DNA from: Candidatus Proelusimicrobium volucris
Lineage (GTDB): Bacteria; Elusimicrobiota; Elusimicrobia; Elusimicrobiales; Elusimicrobiaceae
Assembly (NCBI GenBank): GCA_944324665.1
Contig: CALUXD010000001.1
Coordinates: forward strand, 62,001 to 126,000
DNA length: 64,000 nt
Reading direction: 5' to 3'
Shown piece after piece: positions 38,329-46,895 of this stretch; the first letter of the stretch is position 1, and the number at the start of each line of letters is the position of its first letter. The notes beneath the pieces were generated by a model that worked only from the letters and a program-made list of their open reading frames with translations, was not told where the DNA came from and did no database searches. Made by a program: the position numbers and the translations under genes.

Positions 38329-39786
38329 ATGACGAAACTGCTTATGGCCGTTCTTTTTGCGTTTATTCCGCTTTTCGGGTTTGCGGCTCAAGCCGCGCCG
38401 ATAATAGTGGAAGGGCGTTATTCGGCCGGATTTAAGAATATAGAAGACGGCTCAAACATCAAAAAGGCCGCCGCTTTGGAAAACGCTTTAAACGAAATAG
38501 AACGCAAGCTTGAAACGGGCGACTATACCACCGTACTGAATGCCTGCCAAAGCCTGCTGGACAATAATTACGACGACCCCCGCATATATACTTTAATGGC
38601 ACGCGCTTATGAAGAATCCAAGGATTTTGACAATGCCTATTATTTTGCCTCTCAAGCGATAGCCAAAAGCCCCTCAAACGTAGAGGCCTATACCACCCGC
38701 GCGCACAGCTACCTTGAACGTAAAGACATAATGCGCGCAACCGAAGATATAGACACCGCTTTAAAACTTAATCCTCGCTCCTCAAGGGCAAAAAGCGTAC
38801 AGGATTTGATAAACGAGGCGCAAAAACCGGCCAAAAAGAAGCGGGCGTCCCTATCAGATTATCGTTTGCCGCCGTGGTTTTTTGTTTATTTCGTATGCGT
38901 AGTGCTGGTTATAGCTTTCTATGTGGTGCTTAGATACTATAATGTATTTGGCGGGCCGGTAGACGTTAAAGGCAGGAAACTTAAAGAAGTAAACATAAAA
39001 GAGCAATACCACTTTATAAGGCCGATAGGCGAAGGCGGTATGGGGAAAGTCTACGAAGCTTACGACAACGCCCTTAAGCGCAAGGTGGCGGTAAAACGCA
39101 TTAAGCCGGAACTGTTAAGGAACGATTACGTGCGCGAGCAGTTTTTGTCCGAGGCGAGAATGGTCGCCATGTTGCACCACCCGTGTATAGTGGAAATTTA
39201 TACCGTTATAGAAACGGTAAACAGCTTGTATTTGGTGTTTGAATACGTAGACGGACAGACCTTGGAAACCCGCCTTGACATAGACAGTTATATCGATTTT
39301 GACGAAGTCAAAAACATTTTTGAATCGGTATGCCAAGGCCTAAGCTACGCGCATTCGCAAAATATCGTACATTGCGATTTAAAACCCGGTAATATAATGA
39401 TAGCCGACAGCGGCGTGGCAAAAGTAATGGATTTCGGCGTGGCGCAAAAGATTACCGATGACAATGAGGACAAATCCCACCCGGTGGCGGGTACCCCGGC
39501 GTATATGTCGCCAGAACAACAAAAAGGCATTACCTCCAAACAGTCCGATATATATTCCCTGGCCGTATGTCTTTATGAGGCTTTGGTGGGGCAGGTGCCG
39601 TGGAGCGTCAAAGGGTTCGACGTAACTACAAAGAAGATAGTGCCGCCTTCTCAAATAGCGCCTTATGTCCCCAAAGAAATAGACGAGCTTATAATCCGCT
39701 CCTTAAACGAGGACCCGTCAAAACGCATACAGACGGTGGAACAGTTCTGGAATATACTTAAAAACTCCCAAGCGGTGAACTCTTAG
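38329..39786 (+). CDS. Membrane Ser/Thr protein kinase with N-terminal TPR domain
   Basis: 485 residues from ATG 38329. The longer TTG-start version has its first codons inside the promoter. Signal peptide (FAFIPLFGFAAQA), TPR-like repeats at about 50-155, one membrane helix (WFFVYFVCVVLVIAFYVVLR), then a Hanks-type kinase: GEGGMGKVYEAYDNAL, VAVKRIK, catalytic HCDLKPGN (HCD instead of HRD), DFGVAQK, GTPAYMSPEQ. Topology puts TPRs in the periplasm and the kinase in the cytoplasm, with the sensor first and the kinase last, the reverse of PknB order. Confidence 0.88.
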   Translation: MTKLLMAVLFAFIPLFGFAAQAAPIIVEGRYSAGFKNIEDGSNIKKAAALENALNEIERKLETGDYTTVLNACQSLLDNNYDDPRIYTLMARAYEESKDFDNAYYFASQAIAKSPSNVEAYTTRAHSYLERKDIMRATEDIDTALKLNPRSSRAKSVQDLINEAQKPAKKKRASLSDYRLPPWFFVYFVCVVLVIAFYVVLRYYNVFGGPVDVKGRKLKEVNIKEQYHFIRPIGEGGMGKVYEAYDNALKRKVAVKRIKPELLRNDYVREQFLSEARMVAMLHHPCIVEIYTVIETVNSLYLVFEYVDGQTLETRLDIDSYIDFDEVKNIFESVCQGLSYAHSQNIVHCDLKPGNIMIADSGVAKVMDFGVAQKITDDNEDKSHPVAGTPAYMSPEQQKGITSKQSDIYSLAVCLYEALVGQVPWSVKGFDVTTKKIVPPSQIAPYVPKEIDELIIRSLNEDPSKRIQTVEQFWNILKNSQAVNS

Positions 39787-40496
39787 AGGAACTTTCTTAT
39801 AACTTGTTCGGTTAAAGCGCGCAAAGCCTTCACGGTTTGCGCGTTTTTGTTTGTCGACAACCAGCGTTCGCCGAAAAGCAAATCGCTTATAACAAATACC
39901 GCCGAAGCCTTAAGGCCGCGCGCTTTGGCAAAGGCAAACAAAGCCGAGGCTTCCATATCTACCGTAAGGCACCCTTTTTTATCATAATGCCGTACGGCCG
40001 AAAGCGTTTCCCTAAAAAGAGCGTCCGTAGTCCAAGTATCGCCTTCGGCCTTAACGGGTAAATCGCAAAGCGCGGGCATTTTGTCAGCCGGGATATATTC
40101 GCCGTCAAAATAATGCCGAGCGGTACCCTCGTCACAAAAAGCGCCACGGCACAGAACTCGGTCGCCAAAGGTCAAATTTTCATTCAAGGCGCCGGCGCTG
40201 CCTAGCAAAATAAAATTCTCGGCCCCCAAAGCGGCGGCCATTTCCGCCAAAACAACGCACAAGGGCGCGCCTAAAGAAAAATTGTGCATAAGCGCCAAAT
40301 CGTCGTTGATGATCTCGATATCGGACATAAGTTTATAGGTTTTCCTGCTCAAAGCGGAAAATGCGCCGCCCCAATTTACGCAAGGCGCCATAATAAGGGT
40401 TTTAGGCAAAGGGAAATTGATGTTTTTGGCAGCCAAAAAATCCGCGGCGGAAAAAAGGGGCGCATCTTTTTTGTCTTCTTTATCGCATATCGGCAC
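39783..40496 (-). CDS. Nucleoside phosphorylase (purine/uridine phosphorylase family)
   Basis: 237 residues from GTG 40496, with GGAAGG upstream. LLGSAGALNENLTFGDRVLC, the substrate-binding VDMEASALFAFAKARGL and VFVISDLLFGERW fit the PNP_UDP_1 family. Cleaves a nucleoside with phosphate in salvage. The base specificity is not clear. Convergent with the kinase gene by 4 bases. Confidence 0.85.
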   Translation of the reverse strand: MPICDKEDKKDAPLFSAADFLAAKNINFPLPKTLIMAPCVNWGGAFSALSRKTYKLMSDIEIINDDLALMHNFSLGAPLCVVLAEMAAALGAENFILLGSAGALNENLTFGDRVLCRGAFCDEGTARHYFDGEYIPADKMPALCDLPVKAEGDTWTTDALFRETLSAVRHYDKKGCLTVDMEASALFAFAKARGLKASAVFVISDLLFGERWLSTNKNAQTVKALRALTEQVIRKFL

Positions 40497-40569
40497 TGTA
40501 AACCTTCCAATAATGATAAAATATAAAGATACAAAAATTATATAAAAATAAAGGGAACGGAGTCGGCCT

Positions 40570-41904
40570 ATGCAGGAACTGGAAAAAGCAATAAATTATT
40601 TCAACGAGCTTATTTGGACTTATCCGATGATATTGTTGCTCGTTGCTACGCACTTATATCTAACTTTTAAGCTCAAATTTATACAGAAGTATATATTTAA
40701 AGCGATGAAATTGTCGGTAAAAAAAGACAATTCCGCGGGTATGGTAAGCAATTTCGGGGCTTTGGCGGTTTCCTTGGCGGCCACGATAGGAACGGGCAGT
40801 ATTCTCGGGATGACCACGGCCGTAGCGATAGGAGGGCCTGGCGCGGTGTTCTGGATGATCCTTATAGGGATATTCGGCATAGCTACAAAATATTCCGAAT
40901 GTCTTTTGGCGGTAAAATACAGAGTGCGCCTTAAAGAGACCAAAGAATACGTAGGCGGGCCGATGTATATAATGAAAAATGCCCTTAAAATGAAATGGAT
41001 GGGAGTAATCTTCGCGATATGCGGCCTTTTAATGGCGATAAGCGGCGGCGGATTTCTGCAGGTAAACGCGATTGTCGACGTGCTTGGTGACGCTTACAGC
41101 ATAAACGGGTTGCTTATCGGCGTGATAGTTTCGCTCTTGGTAGCGATAGTTATTATAGGCGGAGTAAAAAGCATAGCCGCGGTCTGCGAATGGCTGGTGC
41201 CGATAATGGGCGGTTTATATTTGATTGCCGCTTTGTATATATTCATAGTGAACATACAGGAAATGCCGGCAACAATAGCTTTGATAATAAAGAGCGCGTT
41301 CGGTTTTAAAGCCGTAGGCGGCGGATTTTCGGGCGCGGCTTTGCTTACGGCTTTGCATGTAGGAACTAGCAGGAGCGTACTTTCGACCGAAGCCGGCATG
41401 GGCAGTGCGTCCGTAGTGGCGGCGGCGGCGAAAACAAAGAACCCCGTAAGGCAGGGCTTGGTAGCCAGCACCTCCGTATTTTGGACATTCTTCATCTGCA
41501 CTTTGACGGGCCTTGTAATAATAGTGGCGGGCGATTGGCAAAGCGGAGAGAAATTCGCCGGCGATTTGTGCAACAGCGCATTCCAAACCATTCCTTACGT
41601 GGGGATACCGCTTTTGGTGTTTTCTTTGACGATATTCTCTCTTACCACGATAATCGGCTGGGCCTACTACGGCGAAAAATTTATGGAGTTTCTGGGCGGC
41701 AGCAAAATAGTAAAACCCTTCCGCATATTCTGGATAATATCTATGCTTTCGGGAGTATTCATATCGCCGTCTTTGGCCTGGGCGCTGGTGGTGACGATAA
41801 CCGCCATGATGTCCATACCCAACCTTATTATGATTTTTATGCTTAGAAAGAGAGTGGTGAAAGAAACAAATCTCTATCTTAAATCGGAAATAGATAATAT
41901 ATAA
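40570..41904 (+). CDS. Alanine/glycine:cation symporter (AGCS)
   Basis: 444 residues, about 11 membrane helices. SLAATIGTGSILGMTTAVAI, GGPGAVFWMILIGIFGIATK, KYVGGPMYI-like KEYVGGPMYIMKN and SVLSTEAGMGSASVVAAAAK are AGCS signatures. Sodium- or proton-coupled amino acid uptake. SD GGAACGGAG 9 bases upstream. Likely in one unit with the next gene. Confidence 0.92.
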   Translation: MQELEKAINYFNELIWTYPMILLLVATHLYLTFKLKFIQKYIFKAMKLSVKKDNSAGMVSNFGALAVSLAATIGTGSILGMTTAVAIGGPGAVFWMILIGIFGIATKYSECLLAVKYRVRLKETKEYVGGPMYIMKNALKMKWMGVIFAICGLLMAISGGGFLQVNAIVDVLGDAYSINGLLIGVIVSLLVAIVIIGGVKSIAAVCEWLVPIMGGLYLIAALYIFIVNIQEMPATIALIIKSAFGFKAVGGGFSGAALLTALHVGTSRSVLSTEAGMGSASVVAAAAKTKNPVRQGLVASTSVFWTFFICTLTGLVIIVAGDWQSGEKFAGDLCNSAFQTIPYVGIPLLVFSLTIFSLTTIIGWAYYGEKFMEFLGGSKIVKPFRIFWIISMLSGVFISPSLAWALVVTITAMMSIPNLIMIFMLRKRVVKETNLYLKSEIDNI

Positions 41905-41922
41905 TTAGAACAGGAGGCGAAA

Positions 41923-42846
41923 ATGCAGAGAACTTATCTTATCAAGAACGGCAAAATTACTGAAGACGAATCGGCGTCCGCCTCCAGTTGCGATATACTC
42001 CTGTTCGTGGACCCTACGTCAAGCGAACAGCGTTATCTTATAGATCATCTTAGAATAGACGAGCATACTTTAGCCTCTTCCATGGACCCGGAAGAACTGC
42101 CCCGTCTTGAAACGGAACCAGATCATACCGCCTTGATTTTAAACCGCCCGCGCAATTATTCGGGCAAAGAGCAGCTGGTGTTTAAGGTAGCCTCTATGGG
42201 AATGTTCCTGTTCAAAGACAAGTTGGTAATAGTAATGACGGAAGACATTCCGCTGTTCATAGGCAAGAGGTTCAATCAGGTGCTTTCTCTGCACGACGCT
42301 TTCCTAAAAATAATCTATAACGCCATAGCGCACTATTTGGAACATTTGCGCGTCATCAATATGATAACGGAAGAAATAGAGGACAAGATGACGGGCTCGG
42401 TAGACAATAAATATCTGATAAACCTTTTCAGTCTGGAAAAGAGCTTGGTGTATTATCTTAGCGCGATAACATCAAACGGTTTTGTATTTGAAAAGTTGAG
42501 AAACTTTTCCGGGCGTATCGGCTTTGACGAACGCTGCCGCGAAATGCTTGACGACATCATCATTGAAAACACTCAATCCCAAAAGCAGGCGGAAATTTAT
42601 TCCAGCATTTTAGCAGGCCTTATGGACGCCAGAGCCTCAATCGTAAACAATAATTTAAACCTGCTGATGAAACGCCTAAATGTTATCACCATTTGGATTA
42701 TGGTGCCGACTTTCGTGGTGAGTGCTTTCTCGATGAACGTGGTAATACCTCTACAAGATCACCCGCAGGCTTTCTGGATGGTAATGGGGTTGGCGATGAT
42801 GTCGGTCTGGCTGACGGCGATATACTGGAAACACAGAAACTGGTAA
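41923..42846 (+). CDS. corA: CorA-family metal ion transporter with SMN variant
   Basis: 307 residues: cytoplasmic alpha/beta domain, long stalk helix (about 140-240), two C-terminal membrane helices. The pore motif usually GMN reads SMN (VVSAFSMNVVIPLQ). The loop DHPQAFW and the C-terminal WLTAIYWKHRNW agree with CorA/MIT proteins. It may carry Mg2+ or another divalent ion. The Gly to Ser change could affect selectivity. AGGAGG ribosome site. Intrinsic terminator follows. Confidence 0.85.
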   Translation: MQRTYLIKNGKITEDESASASSCDILLFVDPTSSEQRYLIDHLRIDEHTLASSMDPEELPRLETEPDHTALILNRPRNYSGKEQLVFKVASMGMFLFKDKLVIVMTEDIPLFIGKRFNQVLSLHDAFLKIIYNAIAHYLEHLRVINMITEEIEDKMTGSVDNKYLINLFSLEKSLVYYLSAITSNGFVFEKLRNFSGRIGFDERCREMLDDIIIENTQSQKQAEIYSSILAGLMDARASIVNNNLNLLMKRLNVITIWIMVPTFVVSAFSMNVVIPLQDHPQAFWMVMGLAMMSVWLTAIYWKHRNW

Positions 42847-42907
42847 AACCGAATCCATCCGCGCGCAACACTCCAAGCAAAATAAATTCGGCATTAAATT
42901 ACGCAAA

Positions 42908-42937
42908 CAAACCCCCGCTTGATGACGGGGGTTTTGT
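42908..42937. terminator. Bidirectional terminator corA / uppP
   Basis: CCCCCG-CTTGATGA-CGGGGG with A-rich left and T-rich right flanks. Serves the convergent genes on both sides. Confidence 0.85.
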
Positions 42938-42986
42938 TTTTAAAAAAATATTAAAAAATTTTTAAACGCTCAAAATGCCGTCTTTC

Positions 42987-43772
42987 TTATTTTATGAAAT
43001 AAAGGGCTATTATCACTATACCCAAAATACACCTGTAATAAACAAAAACGTCAAAACTGTGGCTTTGGATATATTTCATCAAGAATTTTATTACCAGCCA
43101 GCCACAAATCATCGCCGCGAAGAATCCCGCCATAAACGGGGCGTCTATTTCCGAAAGGGAAATATCCTTCAATTTAAGTACGGCCGCGCCCGCTATTATG
43201 GGTATGGACAACAAAAAGGAAATTCTGGCCCCCGCGGCGCGGCTGAAGCCGAGCAGCAAAGCGGCGGTAATAGTTGCGCCGGAGCGCGATACGCCGGGCA
43301 TTATCGCCAAAGCCTGTGCGCAGCCTATCAGCATCATCGCCGCCAGCGGGAAAACGGTCTTATAACTTTTAAGTTTGGCATTGTATCTATCGGCCAAGAA
43401 CAGAAACAGCGCAAAAAGCATAAGCATAACGGCTATCATCATAGGCGAGCGGAAAACATTTTCCGCCGCGTCCTGCAAAAAATAGCCCGCCAAAGCCGCA
43501 GGTACAGTAGCCAGACCGATATACCAAAATTGGCGGCCTTCCTCGCTTTTTGGCCTGCTCAACCCGTTAATGGTAAGTTTAAGCAAATCCTTCCAAAAGT
43601 AGGCACATACGGCTATCAAAGTAGCCAAATGCAGGGCGACGTCATAAGTCAAACCTTGATAAACCCCGCCCGAAAAAAATGGAAAAAGCGCCAAATGCGC
43701 CGAACTTGAAATCGGCAGGAACTCTCCCAGAGCCTGCAATATACCCAAAAAAACCGCTTCGCCGAGCGTCAT
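42987..43772 (-). CDS. uppP: Undecaprenyl-diphosphatase
   Basis: About 261 residues from ATG 43772, chosen because AAAGGCGG lies just upstream and because the family starts shortly before the first motif. A TTG start 10 codons upstream is possible. Motifs: LQALGEFLPISSSAHLALFP and IMPGVSRSGATITAALLLGF. Integral inner-membrane enzyme recycling the lipid carrier for peptidoglycan and LPS. Confidence 0.94.
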   Translation of the reverse strand: MTLGEAVFLGILQALGEFLPISSSAHLALFPFFSGGVYQGLTYDVALHLATLIAVCAYFWKDLLKLTINGLSRPKSEEGRQFWYIGLATVPAALAGYFLQDAAENVFRSPMMIAVMLMLFALFLFLADRYNAKLKSYKTVFPLAAMMLIGCAQALAIMPGVSRSGATITAALLLGFSRAAGARISFLLSIPIIAGAAVLKLKDISLSEIDAPFMAGFFAAMICGWLVIKFLMKYIQSHSFDVFVYYRCILGIVIIALYFIK

Positions 43773-43832
43773 AAAAGTAACCGCCTTTATCCAAAATATC
43801 AAAACATTACATAAATTATATATTATTTATAT

Positions 43833-46800
43833 ATGCGTCTGTTTACGGGAAGTTTCCGCGCTCTTGAGGAGCATTTTATAAACTTTATCTCAAAGGAAAA
43901 GCAAAATCCTTTGGATAGAGCGCTCGTCGTTTTGCCTTCCGTAAGGCTGCAAAATTCGCTTTCCAAGGCATTGGCGCGCAAAAGCGGTTTTATCAGCGCA
44001 GTGGATTTCGTCGATTTTGAGAATTTGGCCGCCTCGCTTAATGCATATTCAACAGATAAAGCCAATGCGCTGCTGCCAGCAAACGCTTTGCAAGATTTTA
44101 TAATTAAAGACATACTTAACAAATACAGTTCCCTGCCCGTTTCCCGCGGATACAGAACTCTGTTTAAATCCGCATTTAGGGACCTTATCGCCGCAGAAAT
44201 AACCGTCAAAGACCTGCTGCTTTTAATGGAGTCGGACGAAATTCCCTCACAGGAACAAAAAAAACAACTTTCCGAATTTATAGTCTGCTACGATCAATAT
44301 CTCCGCCAAATACGAAAAGACGGCTTTGATTCTTACGGAGACTTTTTCAAAAAAGCGGCGGGCACGGTAAAAAACAATGCCTATTTAAAAAAATTCAAAT
44401 ATATAATCTTTTACGGCTTTTACGATTTGACCGCCCTGCAATACAATGTATTTAAAGAGATAGCGGCCGATTTTGAGGTATCGGTATATTTCCCATATTT
44501 AGATACGCCCGCTTATTCATTCGTCAAGAATTTTTACGAAGGCTCTATCCTTCCTTTGGCGCAATATAAGGAGGCTCTGCCCCCGGACAATTCCCCCTTC
44601 CGTCAAGCGGCTTGCGATATCTTCCTTCCCTCCGATAACGAAGCGCAAAATCCGGATATAAGGATTATAGGCGTTTCGGGCGTACGCGACGAGGTAAACG
44701 CCGCGGCCAAAGAAATTCTGACGCTAAAGGAAAAGCACCACATCGCCTTTGGCGAGATTGCCCTTTTCGCCAGAACAATGGACCCATACAAATACGATAT
44801 CCCGGCCATATTCGCACGCAACAAGATACCGGTAAACTACTCTTTTGAATTTCCGCTTTTAAGCCACCCTTTCGCGGCCTATATATACAATCTTCTTAAT
44901 CTCGGCAGAAACGATTTTTACAGCGCGGACGCAGCCGCGGTGGTGGCTTCGCCGTATTTCAAAGAGGGCAGGCGCGAGTGGCGAGACATAATAAGAAACA
45001 GCGGCATAACGGGCGGACTATCCCAATGGTCGGGCCTGGCGAATCTCTACATCAACAGCAAAAACGAAGAAGAAAAACGCCTTTATAGGGCAAATGCCGC
45101 GCAAATAACCCAAACGATACAAGCTTTGGCCGACTTCTATCCCGCCTTGGAAGAAGCGGGCGATTTTGAGTTCTTGGCGGAAAAGGCAAACTCTTTTATA
45201 GAAGCCTTCACACGTGAAGATATTGAGGACTACGAGCGGAATATCCTTGAAAAAATAAGGAAAATTATTCGCCAAACGGCATCTTTCTCGCAAGTGCGGC
45301 GCCGCGCGCAAAAGGGCGAATTTCTGGACGAATTGCTTTGGGCGATGAAGGAAGAAACCTTCGCCAAAACCTCCGAATACTCCGACGGCGTACAAGCCGC
45401 CGACATAATGGCCTTAAGAGGCCAACACTTTAAAGCGGCGGTATTTCTTGGCATGAACGAGGGCCTCTTGCCCGCCACACCAGCGCCCGACCCGATATTA
45501 AAAGAGGAATACCGTACCTTACTCCAAAAGGTTGGTTTTTTGATACATAATCAAAACGAAAGATATTTTGAGGAAAAGCTGCTGTTCTCTCTGGCTCTTT
45601 CAAGCGTGGCAGAAAAATGCTCTTTTATCTTTGAGAGGAGCGGCGACGACGGAAAGACAAAAATACCATCTCTCTATCTAAGCCGCTTGGCGCAAAGCGC
45701 GGGCAAAAACCTAAGGCGGCCGGACCTTTCTTTAAGCCGCAGGGAAAGCGAGAAGCTGGCCCAATGGCCCTTTGAGCTTTTAAATCAGGAGGAGGCGGCC
45801 TCTCTCGCGGCTTTAAAATTCCCCGCCGCCAAACAAGCGCTTTATACGGCCTTTAACCCGGAAGAACTGCCCGATACTCTGTTGGAAAACCAACTTGAAA
45901 AGGCACCCTTTTTAGCTTTTAAATCGCCCGGCCTAAACGCCTATGACGGCGTTATAGGGCACTCCAACGCCTTGGCGGAAAAAATAAATATCAAAGGGCT
46001 TTCGCCCAGCAATCTGCGCGCTTTATGGCTATGCCCTGCGAGTTATATGTTCAAAAACATTATCCGCTCAAACGAGCCGCCGGAATACGACCGCGCCAAA
46101 ATACCCGCAAACGCGAAAGGAACCCTGCACCACGAGATTTTGCAAAAGTTCTACATTTACGTAACAAAGAACAAACTGCTGGATAAGTTGTTTACGGGCG
46201 CGGCGGGTGATATTTTTGAAGAGTTTTCAAACTCCAGCCTCACTGCCGAACGTTATAAGGAATACGGCCTTTATCCGCTTGTATGGAAAGACCTTTGCAA
46301 AGACATCAAAAAGAATTTAAGGCACTTGATAGAGGCCGATTTGCCCGTCCTCCAGGAAAATAATTTAACGCCATCTTTTTTTGAATACCACTTGGAGGCC
46401 GAAGCCGATTTTGACGGCGTCAAACTTAAACTGCACGGCGAAACCGACCGCATAGACATCAACAAAGAAACCCTTTTCTGCCGCGTGGTGGACTATAAGA
46501 GCGGCAAGGAAGATTCATCCATGCTCAAAGCCATTTTTGAAAAGGGCATTTTGCAGCCGCCGCTTTATATGCTTATGATAAACGAAAGCAAAGATAAAAA
46601 TCTGCAAGGCTGCAAAGCCCAATCGGCATCGCTTTTGGCGGTTGAGGAAGAGGGCAACCCGGAAAAGAGCTTTTCCCTTTCCGAATACGAAGCCGTAAGA
46701 GAACCTTTTGAACGGGCTGTAAAATACCGTCTGGATTTGGCGCGAGAGGGTGTTTTCCTAATAACACCCTGCGAAGATACCTGCAAATATTGCGCCTTTG

Positions 46801-46895
46801 CCGATATTTGCCGCAAAGACCACGTCCCCAGTTTAAGGCGCGCGGCGCTTTCGGCGCAAGCGGTTAAACTAAGGAGTTTCAATGCCCCAAAATAA
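43833..46895 (+). CDS. addB: AddB-like subunit: degenerate helicase with Fe-S PD-(D/E)XK nuclease
   Basis: 1020 residues. Starts ALVVLPSVRLQNSLSKALAR without a Walker A, so the helicase part is inactive as a motor. C-terminal nuclease: ANAKGTLHHEILQKF, CRVVDYKSGKE with Asp and Lys. Four cysteines in the Fe-S arrangement: Cys in RALWLCPASYMFKN, then CEDTCKYCAFADIC. Works with the overlapping AddA downstream in double-strand break processing. A -10 TATTAT ends 6 bases before the ATG. Confidence 0.85.
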   Translation: MRLFTGSFRALEEHFINFISKEKQNPLDRALVVLPSVRLQNSLSKALARKSGFISAVDFVDFENLAASLNAYSTDKANALLPANALQDFIIKDILNKYSSLPVSRGYRTLFKSAFRDLIAAEITVKDLLLLMESDEIPSQEQKKQLSEFIVCYDQYLRQIRKDGFDSYGDFFKKAAGTVKNNAYLKKFKYIIFYGFYDLTALQYNVFKEIAADFEVSVYFPYLDTPAYSFVKNFYEGSILPLAQYKEALPPDNSPFRQAACDIFLPSDNEAQNPDIRIIGVSGVRDEVNAAAKEILTLKEKHHIAFGEIALFARTMDPYKYDIPAIFARNKIPVNYSFEFPLLSHPFAAYIYNLLNLGRNDFYSADAAAVVASPYFKEGRREWRDIIRNSGITGGLSQWSGLANLYINSKNEEEKRLYRANAAQITQTIQALADFYPALEEAGDFEFLAEKANSFIEAFTREDIEDYERNILEKIRKIIRQTASFSQVRRRAQKGEFLDELLWAMKEETFAKTSEYSDGVQAADIMALRGQHFKAAVFLGMNEGLLPATPAPDPILKEEYRTLLQKVGFLIHNQNERYFEEKLLFSLALSSVAEKCSFIFERSGDDGKTKIPSLYLSRLAQSAGKNLRRPDLSLSRRESEKLAQWPFELLNQEEAASLAALKFPAAKQALYTAFNPEELPDTLLENQLEKAPFLAFKSPGLNAYDGVIGHSNALAEKINIKGLSPSNLRALWLCPASYMFKNIIRSNEPPEYDRAKIPANAKGTLHHEILQKFYIYVTKNKLLDKLFTGAAGDIFEEFSNSSLTAERYKEYGLYPLVWKDLCKDIKKNLRHLIEADLPVLQENNLTPSFFEYHLEAEADFDGVKLKLHGETDRIDINKETLFCRVVDYKSGKEDSSMLKAIFEKGILQPPLYMLMINESKDKNLQGCKAQSASLLAVEEEGNPEKSFSLSEYEAVREPFERAVKYRLDLAREGVFLITPCEDTCKYCAFADICRKDHVPSLRRAALSAQAVKLRSFNAPK

